Below, piece after piece: positions 27,077 through 34,978 of a stretch of 64,000 nucleotides of DNA. The DNA is taken from NCBI RefSeq assembly GCF_001907675.1, contig NZ_MPNT01000017.1:48643-112642 (forward strand), in the 5' to 3' direction. Each line of letters begins with the position of its first letter. Position 1 is the stretch's first letter. Source of the DNA: Mycobacterium paraffinicum. GTDB lineage: Bacteria > Actinomycetota > Actinomycetes > Mycobacteriales > Mycobacteriaceae. The notes under the pieces are model-generated. The model was given only the letters and a program-made list of their open reading frames with translations. It was not told the origin of the DNA and did not search any database. The position numbers and the translations under genes were made by a program.

Positions 27077-28291
27077 ATGCTGCGTATCGGGTTGACCGGT
27101 GGCATCGGCGCCGGCAAGTCGGCGCTGTCGGCCACCTTCGCGAAATGCGGTGCGGTCGTCGTCGACGGCGACGTCATCGCGCGCGAGGTGGTCCAGCCGG
27201 GCACCGAGGGCCTGGCGGCGCTGGTCGAGGCGTTCGGTGACGACATCCTGCTGCCCGACGGATCGCTGGATCGTCCGGCGTTGGCCGCCAAGGCCTTCGC
27301 CGACGACGAGGCGCGGCAGAAGCTGAACGGCATCGTCCACCCGCTGGTCGGCAAGCGACGCGCCGAGATCATCGCCTCGGTGCCCGCGGATTCCGTTGTC
27401 GTGGAGGACATTCCGCTGCTGGTGGAATCCGGGATGGCGCCGCTGTTTCCGCTCGTCGTCATCGTGTACGCCGACGTCGAGGTGCGGCTGCGACGGCTGG
27501 TCGATCAGCGCGGCATGCCCGAATCCGACGCCCGCGCCCGGATCGCCGCGCAGGCCAGCGACGAGCAGCGCCGCGCCGTCGCCGACATCTGGGTGGACAA
27601 CTCCGGCACCCCCGACGACCTGGTGCGGCGCGCCCATGACGTGTGGAACGACCGGATACTGCCGTTCGCGCAGAACCTGAGCCAGCGCCAGGCCGCGCGG
27701 GCGGTGGTGCGGTTGGTGCCGCCCGACCCCAGTTGGCCGGATCAGGCCCGCCGGATCGTGAACCGGCTGAAGACGGCAAGCGGCCACCGGGCGATCCGGG
27801 TGGACCACATCGGTTCGACCGCCGTGCCGGAGCTGCCCGCCAAGGACGTCATCGACATCCAGGTGACCGTCGAGTCGTTGGACATGGCAGACGAACTCGC
27901 CGAACCGTTGTTGTCGGTGGGTTATCCGCGCCTGGAGCACATCACCCAAGACGCCGCCAAGAACGATGCCCGCAGCACCGTGCCGGAATTCGACCACAGT
28001 GACGACGCCGCGTTGTGGCACAAGCGGATTCATGCATCGGCGGATCCGGGGCGGCCGACCAACGTACACATCCGCGTGGCGGGCTGGCCCAATCAGCAAT
28101 TCGCTTTGCTCTTCGTCGACTGGCTCAACGCCAACGCCGATGCGCGCGAGCAGTATTCGCGGGTCAAACAGGAAGCCGACGCGAGCGCCGATGGCGACAT
28201 CGTGCGCTACATCACCGCCAAAGAACCGTGGTTTCGCGACGCCTACCGGCAGGCCTGGCAATGGGCCGACGCCACCGACTGGAAGCCCTGA
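27077..28291 (+). CDS. coaE: Dephospho-CoA kinase with C-terminal GrpB (UPF0157) domain
   Basis: CoaE fusion of 404 aa. Residues 1-200 are the kinase (P-loop GLTGGIGAGKSA; DGDVIAREVV; the LID-region RLRRLVDQRGM) that phosphorylates dephospho-CoA in the last step of CoA synthesis. Residues 210-400 are a GrpB/UPF0157 domain (RVDHIGSTAVPELPAKDVIDIQ), a nucleotidyltransferase-fold family. The same fusion exists in M. tuberculosis CoaE, where the extra domain is reported to support folding. It probably forms an operon with rpsA. Confidence 0.95.
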   Translation: MLRIGLTGGIGAGKSALSATFAKCGAVVVDGDVIAREVVQPGTEGLAALVEAFGDDILLPDGSLDRPALAAKAFADDEARQKLNGIVHPLVGKRRAEIIASVPADSVVVEDIPLLVESGMAPLFPLVVIVYADVEVRLRRLVDQRGMPESDARARIAAQASDEQRRAVADIWVDNSGTPDDLVRRAHDVWNDRILPFAQNLSQRQAARAVVRLVPPDPSWPDQARRIVNRLKTASGHRAIRVDHIGSTAVPELPAKDVIDIQVTVESLDMADELAEPLLSVGYPRLEHITQDAAKNDARSTVPEFDHSDDAALWHKRIHASADPGRPTNVHIRVAGWPNQQFALLFVDWLNANADAREQYSRVKQEADASADGDIVRYITAKEPWFRDAYRQAWQWADATDWKP

Positions 28292-28297
28292 GCCACC

Positions 28298-29263
28298 ATG
28301 CCGTTCGTCGACGACATCCTGGGCCCGCGGCGGCCCTTCGTGGACGACGGGCCGCAGTCGCTGGCGGGCGTACGGCGACGCACCAGCACGATCGACACCC
28401 ATCCGGATGGGGCGCGCGGCTCCGTGGCGGACCTGCGGGCGCGCGACGTGGTCGGCGCCGAGGACGGACGTGTCGAGGTACTCGACGAGCTCCGCGTGGG
28501 TGCACACCTCACCGATCAAGTCGTCGACGACATCACGTCGCCCGCCGGTCTGGACGCGCTGCTGGGCTGTCGTGTCGGCGCCGGGTTTCGGGCGACGGTC
28601 GGCCGGCTGTTCCCCGATGAAGTGGCGCGGGCCAGCCTGCTGAACCTGCTGCTCGACGACTGGGTCGGTGCGGCTCTAGTGTCCGGATACGCCGCCCAAT
28701 ACGCGGCGATCGTCGAGGGAGTCGAAGAGAAGATGCCGCTGGGCATCGCCGACCGAATGGCCGGGATCTGCGCGGGTTTCGCACCGGACGCGTCGCTGAT
28801 CGCATTCACCCGGCGGCACGACGTCATCCCGACGGGCCGCGGCCCGGTGGCGCCGCCGCTGAGCGGACTACACGAAGTGGAGCCGCTGCGAGCGCGCGGG
28901 ATGCGCAGGTACCGGCGGCTGGATCTGGCGGACATCGACTCCGGGTCGGCGCGCTTCCATTCCCACTTCCGCGACTCTCACGTGGACGACGACTTGGTGG
29001 AGACGATCGTGCACGAGTACACGGTCGCCGGCACGATCGACACCTCGACGCGCGTCATCACCGCGGTGAACGCCGAGGTGCGGGTCTTGCCGTGGCAGGA
29101 ATGCCCCGGAGCGATCGGTAGCGCGTCCCGCATCCGCGGTATGACTCTGGCCGAGTTGCGCGACCGCGTCCGCGGCGAATTCGTCGGCACCAGCACCTGC
29201 ACCCACCTCAACGACACGTTGCGCTCGATCGCCGATCTTCAGGCCCTGATAGCTGGCCGGTGA
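28298..29263 (+). CDS. DUF2889 protein
   Basis: Protein of 321 aa, ATG 6 nt after the coaE stop. The C-terminal two-thirds matches DUF2889: HFRDSHVDDD, IVHEYTVAGTID, VLPWQECPGAIGSA and the hallmark FVGTSTCTHLNDTLRSIADL. No membrane helices or signal peptide are seen. Metal-binding-looking His, Asp and Cys residues are conserved in the blocks, but no reaction is known. In actinobacteria the family often appears with lipid or sterol metabolism genes, though here it follows coaE. I do not recall a copy at this place in M. tuberculosis. Confidence 0.8.
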   Translation: MPFVDDILGPRRPFVDDGPQSLAGVRRRTSTIDTHPDGARGSVADLRARDVVGAEDGRVEVLDELRVGAHLTDQVVDDITSPAGLDALLGCRVGAGFRATVGRLFPDEVARASLLNLLLDDWVGAALVSGYAAQYAAIVEGVEEKMPLGIADRMAGICAGFAPDASLIAFTRRHDVIPTGRGPVAPPLSGLHEVEPLRARGMRRYRRLDLADIDSGSARFHSHFRDSHVDDDLVETIVHEYTVAGTIDTSTRVITAVNAEVRVLPWQECPGAIGSASRIRGMTLAELRDRVRGEFVGTSTCTHLNDTLRSIADLQALIAGR

Positions 29264-29301
29264 GCAGGCCGGTCATTCGTAGCCTGGCCGCGGGACGCGC
29301 G

Positions 29302-29337
29302 CGGCGCTCACGCGCCGACGGTGAGGAGTCGGGCGAT
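29302..29337. terminator. Hairpin and MIRU-like fragment between convergent genes
   Basis: A short hairpin (CGGCGC-TCAC-GCGCCG, 29302-29317) is followed by GAGGAGTCGGGCGAT (29323-29337), which matches the end of the MIRU repeat at 8781-8894. It sits between the DUF2889 and secreted-protein stop codons. There is no T-tract, so any terminator role is uncertain; it may be a decayed MIRU. Confidence 0.4.
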
Positions 29338-29342
29338 CGAAC

Positions 29343-29759
29343 TCAGGCGGGTAGCGGTGCGCCGCACAGCAGCGTCCCGCTGTTGGGGTCGCCGTTTCCG
29401 GGTGCCGGTTTGACGAATTGGTCGGCCTGGGTGAAAACGGCGTCGTCGACGTCGATCTCGCAGTGCACGTTCGCCGCGTACGGGAAATGCAGCACGATCC
29501 GCATCCCGGCCTGCTCGGGATCGGGCAGCACCGTGTTCGCCTCGAATACGTTGCCGGGCATGGACGGCAGGTTGGTGGTGTTGGTCTGGCCGCCGTTGAT
29601 GACGAAGGTGGCCTGGCTCCCGGTCGTCAGCGCATCGATCCGGGCGCGGTAGGTGATGTTGTGCAGGTCCGCCCGCGCGGTCGCCGGACTCAGCTGGGAG
29701 CCAACGGCGATGAGGGTCACCGCGGTGATCGGCAGGAGCCTGCGGTCGGTGCAGCTCAT
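29343..29759 (-). CDS. Secreted hypothetical protein, Rv1632c-like
   Basis: Protein of 138 aa from ATG 29759; another in-frame ATG lies 12 nt upstream. The N-terminus (MSCTDRRLLPITAVTLIAVG ending ATARAD) is a Sec signal peptide with probable cleavage after Ala-Arg-Ala. The mature part of about 108 residues has two Cys and a beta-rich pattern (HNITYRARIDA, ATFVINGGQ, CEIDVDDAVF). This resembles the small MmpS-like or MPT63-like secreted proteins of mycobacteria, but I cannot assign a family. It keeps the Rv1632c position between coaE and uvrB. Confidence 0.7.
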   Translation of the reverse strand: MSCTDRRLLPITAVTLIAVGSQLSPATARADLHNITYRARIDALTTGSQATFVINGGQTNTTNLPSMPGNVFEANTVLPDPEQAGMRIVLHFPYAANVHCEIDVDDAVFTQADQFVKPAPGNGDPNSGTLLCGAPLPA

Positions 29760-29802
29760 AGTCGCTGACATTACGCCCGGCGCGATCGGGGGACCAAGCC
29801 GC

Positions 29803-30786
29803 TCAGCCACCGCTTTCCCGCACCACCTCGCCCGCGTCCTTGTCGGTGCGGATGCCGAGATAACGCGGATGGCGCAGCTTCCCGTCGCGCGTCCACTCGG
29901 TGAAACCGATCTGGACGACGAGCTCGGGCCGCGCCCACTGGGCGCCGGCCTCCCGGACCAGGCCGCGGGTGAAGGGCGGGGTGTCCCGGGCGATCGCGGA
30001 CAGCCGCTCGTGTAGCCGGCGCAGCGTGGCCTCGTCGAAACCCGTACCGACCTTGCCGGCGTAGACGAGGTCGCGGCCGTCGTAATAACCGAGCAGTAAG
30101 GCGCCAAGCTCGACGCGGCTGCCCTTGGGGCTGGTGTAGCCGCCGACCACGAACTCCTGGTCCCGCACGCACTTGAACTTCAGCCAATTCTTCGACCGGC
30201 CACCGTCGTATCGCGAGTCGGCCAGCTTCGCGATCACCCCCTCGTCGCCGCGCTCGCAGGCCGCGCGGTAGGCGGCCAGGCCGTCCTCGACCCGGTGCGG
30301 CGTGTACCGCAGCGGGTCGCCGAACTCGATCGCGTTGCGCAGCAGCCTCTTACGCCACAGCAGCGGCGCGTCGAGCGTCGACTTGCCGTCCAGGTGCAAC
30401 AGGTCGAAGAGGTAATAGAAGACCCGAACCGGCGATGCGCGGGCGACCGCCGGGTCGGTGATGCCCAGCCGGCCCTGCAGCCGGGCGAAGCTGGTGCGGC
30501 GCCCCTCGAAGGCCACCACCTCGCCGTCGACCACGAACCGGGTCGTGCCCTGCGCGGCGAGCGCGTCGACCAGTTCCGGGTAGGTTCCGTTGAGCGGCTG
30601 GCGGTTTCGTGACAACAGCCGCACCCGGTCGCCGTCGCGGAAGGCCAGGCAGCGCATCCCGTCGAACTTGCGCTCGAAGATCCAGTTCGGATCGGAGAAT
30701 CGCTTGTCGGTCAGGGTCGCCAACGTGGGCGATCGCCATTCGGGCACCGGTTCATCGGGCAGACCCGCGGCTACGTCTCGCGCCAC
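29803..30786 (-). CDS. ATP-dependent DNA ligase, LigD ligase-domain type
   Basis: Stand-alone ligase of 327 aa, GTG 30786. Motif I with the adenylated lysine is FERKFDGMR (K40). Later motifs are SRNRQPL, FVVDGEVV, YLFDLLHLDG, EGVIAKL and WLKFKC. An OB-fold domain fills the last 115 residues (YTSPKGSRVELGALLLG). It resembles the ligase module of LigD, without polymerase or phosphoesterase modules. Such enzymes seal nicks with ATP and may support end joining or excision repair. It overlaps the DUF402 gene by 16 nt. I do not recall an equivalent at this locus in M. tuberculosis. Confidence 0.9.
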   Translation of the reverse strand: MARDVAAGLPDEPVPEWRSPTLATLTDKRFSDPNWIFERKFDGMRCLAFRDGDRVRLLSRNRQPLNGTYPELVDALAAQGTTRFVVDGEVVAFEGRRTSFARLQGRLGITDPAVARASPVRVFYYLFDLLHLDGKSTLDAPLLWRKRLLRNAIEFGDPLRYTPHRVEDGLAAYRAACERGDEGVIAKLADSRYDGGRSKNWLKFKCVRDQEFVVGGYTSPKGSRVELGALLLGYYDGRDLVYAGKVGTGFDEATLRRLHERLSAIARDTPPFTRGLVREAGAQWARPELVVQIGFTEWTRDGKLRHPRYLGIRTDKDAGEVVRESGG

Positions 30787-31211
30787 GTCAGCTCCATCCC
30801 GTGGCCGGCCAGCCAGCGTGACAGGTCATAGCCGTTGCGGGCCAACCCCGCAACGGCGTCCACGGCGCGCCGTACCGCCCGCTCGGCGACCTCCGGGGTC
30901 AGCAGGCCGTGCCGGACGGCATCAAGCAACTCGTCGACGTCGGCCAGGTCCGCGCCGGCGCCGGTGCGGACCTCGATGTCGAGGTAGTGGTCCTCCGAAC
31001 GCCACACCTCGGGTCCGGGCGTGTATTCGCCCACGTCCAGGTAGTAGTCATGGTCGCGTTCGTGGCCCGGATTGAAGTGAAACACCGTGGCGCGCAAGCC
31101 GAGTGAGGGCAGCAGCCACGACTCGAGGTAATGGAATTGGGCGCGCCCGGGGGTGGGCCGGGCCACGTAGAGCCCCCACGGGTGGATCGCATAGTCGTCC
31201 ACGTCCCGCAC
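30771..31211 (-). CDS. DUF402 protein
   Basis: Protein of at least 146 aa from GTG 31211. The DUF402 fold is suggested by the HPWGLYVARP, FHYLESWLLPSLG, DYYLDVGEY and DHYLDIEVRTG blocks; known members are nucleoside phosphatases or bind RNA or nucleotides. Plausible coding sequence (HPPKHETFDLLARTNTDPKGI) extends upstream to about 31277 before an in-frame TAG, but contains no ATG, GTG or TTG before GTG 31211. The real start may be an ATT near 31277. It is head-to-head with the SDR gene and overlaps the ligase gene. Confidence 0.75.
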   Translation of the reverse strand: MRDVDDYAIHPWGLYVARPTPGRAQFHYLESWLLPSLGLRATVFHFNPGHERDHDYYLDVGEYTPGPEVWRSEDHYLDIEVRTGAGADLADVDELLDAVRHGLLTPEVAERAVRRAVDAVAGLARNGYDLSRWLAGHGMELTWRET

Positions 31212-31295
31212 AATGCCCTTGGGATCGGTGTTGGTGCGGGCGAGCAGGTCGAACGTTTCGTGCTTGGGCGGATGAATGCACCTACTCTAGTCACA

Positions 31296-32042
31296 GTGAG
31301 CGACCTCAGCGGAAAGACAGCCCTCGTCACCGGCGGCAACTCGGGCATCGGGTTGGCGGCCGCCCAGCGGCTGGCCGAGGCGGGCGCCCACGTCATCCTG
31401 ACCGGTCGCAATCAGCAGACCATCGACGCCGCCGTGGCCTCGATCGGTGAACGCGCGACGGGCGTCCGCGCCGACGTGGCCAACCTTGACGACGTGGCGG
31501 CGGTCGCCGACGTTGTCGCGGGCCGCGGGAAAGGCCTCGACGTGCTCTTCGCCAACGCCGGCGGTGGCGAATTCGCGGCGCTGGGCGACATTTCGGTCGA
31601 ACACTTCACGTCGACGTTCATGACCAATGTGGGCGGCACGTTGTTCACCGTCCAGGCCATGCTGCCGTTGCTCAACCGCGGCTCGTCGATCGTGCTGACC
31701 GGCTCGACCGCCGCCTACAACGGCACCCCCGCGTTCAGCGTGTATGCCGCGACCAAGGCGGCGATCCGATCGTTCGGGCGGACCTGGGCCGCCGAACTCG
31801 TGGGCCGCGGGATCCGGGTCAACACGATCGTTCCCGGACCGGTGGAGACGCCGGGACTGCTGGGGCTGGCGCCGGCCGGGCGGGAGCAGGAGCTGCGCGA
31901 AGGCGAGGCGGCCAAGGTCCCGATGGGTCGCCTGGGCAGGCCCGAGGAGGTCGCCGCGGCGGTGCTTTTCCTCGCGTCGGACGAGAGCAGCTTCATGACC
32001 GGCAGCGAGATGTTCGTCGACGGCGGCGCGGAACAGATCTAG
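31296..32042 (+). CDS. Short-chain dehydrogenase/reductase
   Basis: Classical SDR of 248 aa from GTG 31296. A TACTCT -10 (31283-31288) ends 7 nt before it, so the mRNA may be leaderless; ATG 31272 is an alternative. Landmarks are the NAD(P)-binding TGGNSGIG, the NAGGGEF loop, the catalytic Ser in VLTGSTAAY and YAATK, and NTIVPGPVETP. The substrate is unknown. Its 3' end overlaps the convergent FHA-ABC gene by 4 bp. Confidence 0.9.
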   Translation: MSDLSGKTALVTGGNSGIGLAAAQRLAEAGAHVILTGRNQQTIDAAVASIGERATGVRADVANLDDVAAVADVVAGRGKGLDVLFANAGGGEFAALGDISVEHFTSTFMTNVGGTLFTVQAMLPLLNRGSSIVLTGSTAAYNGTPAFSVYAATKAAIRSFGRTWAAELVGRGIRVNTIVPGPVETPGLLGLAPAGREQELREGEAAKVPMGRLGRPEEVAAAVLFLASDESSFMTGSEMFVDGGAEQI

Positions 32043-34687
32043 CGGCGCAACCGGATCCGCCAGCGCACGAAGCCGGCGTAGAACAGCGACAACGCCGCCA
32101 GCATGCCCATGTCCAGCAGCCAGACCCCCGACGTGTGCTGCCAGAACCGGTCCTGGGACAGCAGCGAATCGGGCACCAGGTGGCGCAGATCCACCGTCGA
32201 CGCCGCCGCGGCATAGCCCCAGCGCGCGGGCATCGCGAAGGAGAGCTGGTCCAGGCCCAGCCGGCCGGTCACGGGGACCATGCCGCCGCAGAGCACCAGC
32301 TGGGCCATCACCGTGACCACGAACAGCGGCATGATCTGCTCGCTGGAACGGACCAGCGACGAGATCGCCAGGCCGAGAATCGCCGAGGCGACACAGGTCG
32401 CCGCGACGGTGGCGAACAATTCGACGGTCGCCCCGACGGTCGAGTGGCCGAGCAGGACGCCGCCGCGCGTCGGCGCGCTCTTGCCGATCACCACGATCGC
32501 GGTGATGATGGCCGACTGCAGGATGGCAAATCCGCAGAACACCGCGGTTTTCGCGAGCAGGTAGGCCGTCGTCGACAGCCCGACCGCCTGCTCGCGCTGG
32601 AAGATCGTGCGTTCGCCGACCAGGTCGCGGATCGTCAGCGCGGTGCCCATGAACGCCGCGGCGGGCATCAGCAGGGCGAGGATCTGCGCCGCCTCGTCCG
32701 GCGTCCCGGCGTTCGGGCCGGGCAGGTGGAATCCGTTGCTGCCCGGGACGGTCAGCGACAGCGAACCCAGGATGAACGGCAACAGCGCCAGGAAGATGAA
32801 GTAGGCGCGGTCGGCGACGACCAGCCGGATCTGCCGGCGCGCGACCGTCGAGATCTGTCGCCGCACGCTGGTGTGCACCGGTTCGCCCAGGGCGCCCGGC
32901 TCGTCCGCCTGGTCCGGCACGAGTTTGTGCGGCCGCTTCTCGGCGTCGCGCTGCTCGAGGAAGCGCCGGTTGGCCTCCTCGGGATCGGCGCCCACCTTGG
33001 TGAAGATCTTCGCCCAGTTGGTGGTGCCCATCGCCGCGCCGATCCCCTCGGGCGGCCCGCAGTAGGCCGTCTTGCCGCCCGGGGCCACCAACAGCAGCTG
33101 GTCGCAGGTGTCGAGGTAGGACAGCATGTGTGTCACCACGATCACCACGCGACCGGCGTCGGCCAGCTGCCGCAGCATCATCATGACCTGGTGGTCGAGC
33201 GCCGGGTCCAGGCCGGACGTCGGCTCGTCGAGGATCAGCAGGGACGGGCCGGTGAGCAGCTCGAGCGCCACCGAAGCGCGCTTGCGTTGACCGCCGGACA
33301 GCTTGTCCACCCGGGTGTCGGCGTGTTTGGTCAGGTCGAGTTCTTCGAGGACCTGGGCGACGACCTTCGCCCGGTCGGATTTGCTGGTGTCGGGCGGCAG
33401 CCGCAGTTCGGCGGCGTAGCCGAGTGCCTCGTTGATGGTCAGCTGCCGATGCACCACGTCGTCCTGCGGGACCATCCCGATGCGGCTCCGCAACGACGCG
33501 TATTCGGCGTGAATGTCGTGCCCCTCGAACGTCACCGAGCCCGAGCTGGGAGTCGTGTAGCCGGCGATCAGCCGGGCCAGCGTGCTCTTCCCGGCGCCCG
33601 AGCCGCCGATCACGGCGGTCAGCGTTCCGGGCCGCGCGATCAGCGAGATGTCGTCCAGCAGTTGTTTGCCGTTGTCGACGACGTAGCGGACGTTGCGCAC
33701 CTCCAACCCGCCCGTGCGGGTCTCGGCCTCGCTGCGTGTGGTCAGGGTGCCGTCGCGAAACACGAGGTCGACGTTGCCGATGGTGACCACGTCGTCGTCG
33801 GACAGGATCGCCGACCCGACCCGGGTGCCGTTGACGAAGGTCCCGTTGATGCTGTTGTCCCGGATCTCGGTGCCCAGCGGCGTCTGCACCAAGGCTGCGT
33901 GCTGCCGTGAGGCCAGCACGTCGGAGACCACGATGTCGTTCTCCGCGGCGCGTCCGATCGTCATGCTGCGGGTGCCCGCGGCCGCCGACGAGCGCGGCGA
34001 GAGCAACTTCACAAAGCGCGTCGCGAGGTTCGACACGTCGGCCGACTTCGCGTCGACCACGGTGAGTTCGGCCGGCGGTGTCGACCCCCGCGGCGGTGCC
34101 CCGGCGTGCACGTCGGTCCGCTCCTCGGGTGGTGTGCCGCGCAGCGGGCCGCCGGATGTCGGCACGGGCCGGTTCGGCGGCGGTGGTGGCGCCTGCCGGG
34201 GCGGCGGAATGGGCTGGCGGCTCGGGGAATTCGGTGTGCGGGCCGGCGGCCTGGGTGGCGCGGGTCGCGGCGGCCGGGTCGGATTCGTTTGCTCGGGCAG
34301 TGCGGACCAGGCCAGCGTCGGCGGTCCGGCCTCCGCCCCGGACCGGGTCCGCCCGGGGCGGTCGGTGTAGCCCTGCTGTGGCCCGACGGCGAAGGTCAGC
34401 CGCGGCCCGCGCGGATTCCCGACGTGAATGCTCTGACCGTCGTGGACGTCGATGACCGGCATCCGGTAGCCGTTCAGATAGGTCCCGTTCAGCGAGCCGT
34501 TGTCGATTGCCAGCCACCGGCCCTGGTCGAAACGCAGGATCAGGTGGGCGCGGGAGATGCGGGGATCGGGGATGCGCACGTCGGCCTGGGCGTCGCGGCC
34601 GACGACCACCTCGTGGCCGGCCGCGAAGGATCGTTGGGACCCGTCGTGCCGAATCGTCAGGATGGGCGGAGCGGGTCGGGTCACCAC
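32039..34687 (-). CDS. FHA-domain ABC exporter, Rv1747-like
   Basis: ABC transporter of 882 aa with its membrane domain C-terminal. FHA1 covers residues 22-95 (VVGRD, RISRAHL, GSLNGTYLNG). A Pro/Thr-rich linker spans about 105-210. FHA2 covers 240-310 (TIGRAAENDI, SRQHAAL, NGTFVNG). The nucleotide-binding domain follows, with Walker A GGSGAGKSTL at 361-370, the LSGGQRKR signature near 463 and Walker B LLILDEPT near 483. About six helices lie in 610-880. M. tuberculosis Rv1747 exports cell-envelope lipids and is controlled by PknF phosphorylating its linker. Here a PknF-like kinase is divergent, 291 nt away. Confidence 0.93.
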   Translation of the reverse strand: MVTRPAPPILTIRHDGSQRSFAAGHEVVVGRDAQADVRIPDPRISRAHLILRFDQGRWLAIDNGSLNGTYLNGYRMPVIDVHDGQSIHVGNPRGPRLTFAVGPQQGYTDRPGRTRSGAEAGPPTLAWSALPEQTNPTRPPRPAPPRPPARTPNSPSRQPIPPPRQAPPPPPNRPVPTSGGPLRGTPPEERTDVHAGAPPRGSTPPAELTVVDAKSADVSNLATRFVKLLSPRSSAAAGTRSMTIGRAAENDIVVSDVLASRQHAALVQTPLGTEIRDNSINGTFVNGTRVGSAILSDDDVVTIGNVDLVFRDGTLTTRSEAETRTGGLEVRNVRYVVDNGKQLLDDISLIARPGTLTAVIGGSGAGKSTLARLIAGYTTPSSGSVTFEGHDIHAEYASLRSRIGMVPQDDVVHRQLTINEALGYAAELRLPPDTSKSDRAKVVAQVLEELDLTKHADTRVDKLSGGQRKRASVALELLTGPSLLILDEPTSGLDPALDHQVMMMLRQLADAGRVVIVVTHMLSYLDTCDQLLLVAPGGKTAYCGPPEGIGAAMGTTNWAKIFTKVGADPEEANRRFLEQRDAEKRPHKLVPDQADEPGALGEPVHTSVRRQISTVARRQIRLVVADRAYFIFLALLPFILGSLSLTVPGSNGFHLPGPNAGTPDEAAQILALLMPAAAFMGTALTIRDLVGERTIFQREQAVGLSTTAYLLAKTAVFCGFAILQSAIITAIVVIGKSAPTRGGVLLGHSTVGATVELFATVAATCVASAILGLAISSLVRSSEQIMPLFVVTVMAQLVLCGGMVPVTGRLGLDQLSFAMPARWGYAAAASTVDLRHLVPDSLLSQDRFWQHTSGVWLLDMGMLAALSLFYAGFVRWRIRLRR

Positions 34688-34851
34688 TCAAGTATCGGTG
34701 CGCGCGGTGAGTGGTCTCTATTGGGATCGCCTGTGATTTCCCTATGTTTCGATTCGGCCACTCATAGCCCCTTCATAGCTCGCTGAGAACAAGCCCCTAC
34801 CGGGATCCGGCATGATCTGAACGGAAGGGGAGGCCTGTTTGCGTTGCGCGC

Positions 34852-34871
34852 CCGGCACGTCGTCGTGCCGG
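34852..34871. promoter_or_regulatory. Hairpin/palindrome in the FHA-ABC/kinase intergenic region
   Basis: Perfect 8-bp inverted repeat, CCGGCACG and CGTGCCGG, with a TCGT loop. It sits in the 291-nt gap between two divergent genes, 107 nt before the kinase ATG. It could be a shared operator or a leader hairpin in the kinase transcript. There is no T-tract. No other gene is seen in the gap. Confidence 0.35.
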
Positions 34872-34978
34872 CTGGAGCGCCGAGGCGAAGCGAGGGTCGA
34901 TGCACGTGCCCGAGGCAGTGCGCACCGGGTCAGGTTGCGGCAAGCCGGGGCTCAACCGATGAGGGGGCGAGGCGGTAG

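Noticed and set aside
25589..28519. Open frame of 976 codons antisense to rpsA and coaE
   Set aside because: It lies entirely opposite two well-conserved genes and reads as Val/Asp/His/Leu-rich mirror sequence.
29840..29862. TTGTCGGTG inside the ligase gene as a third damage promoter
   Set aside because: No TAnnnT follows after 8 nt and it is inside a gene on the opposite strand.
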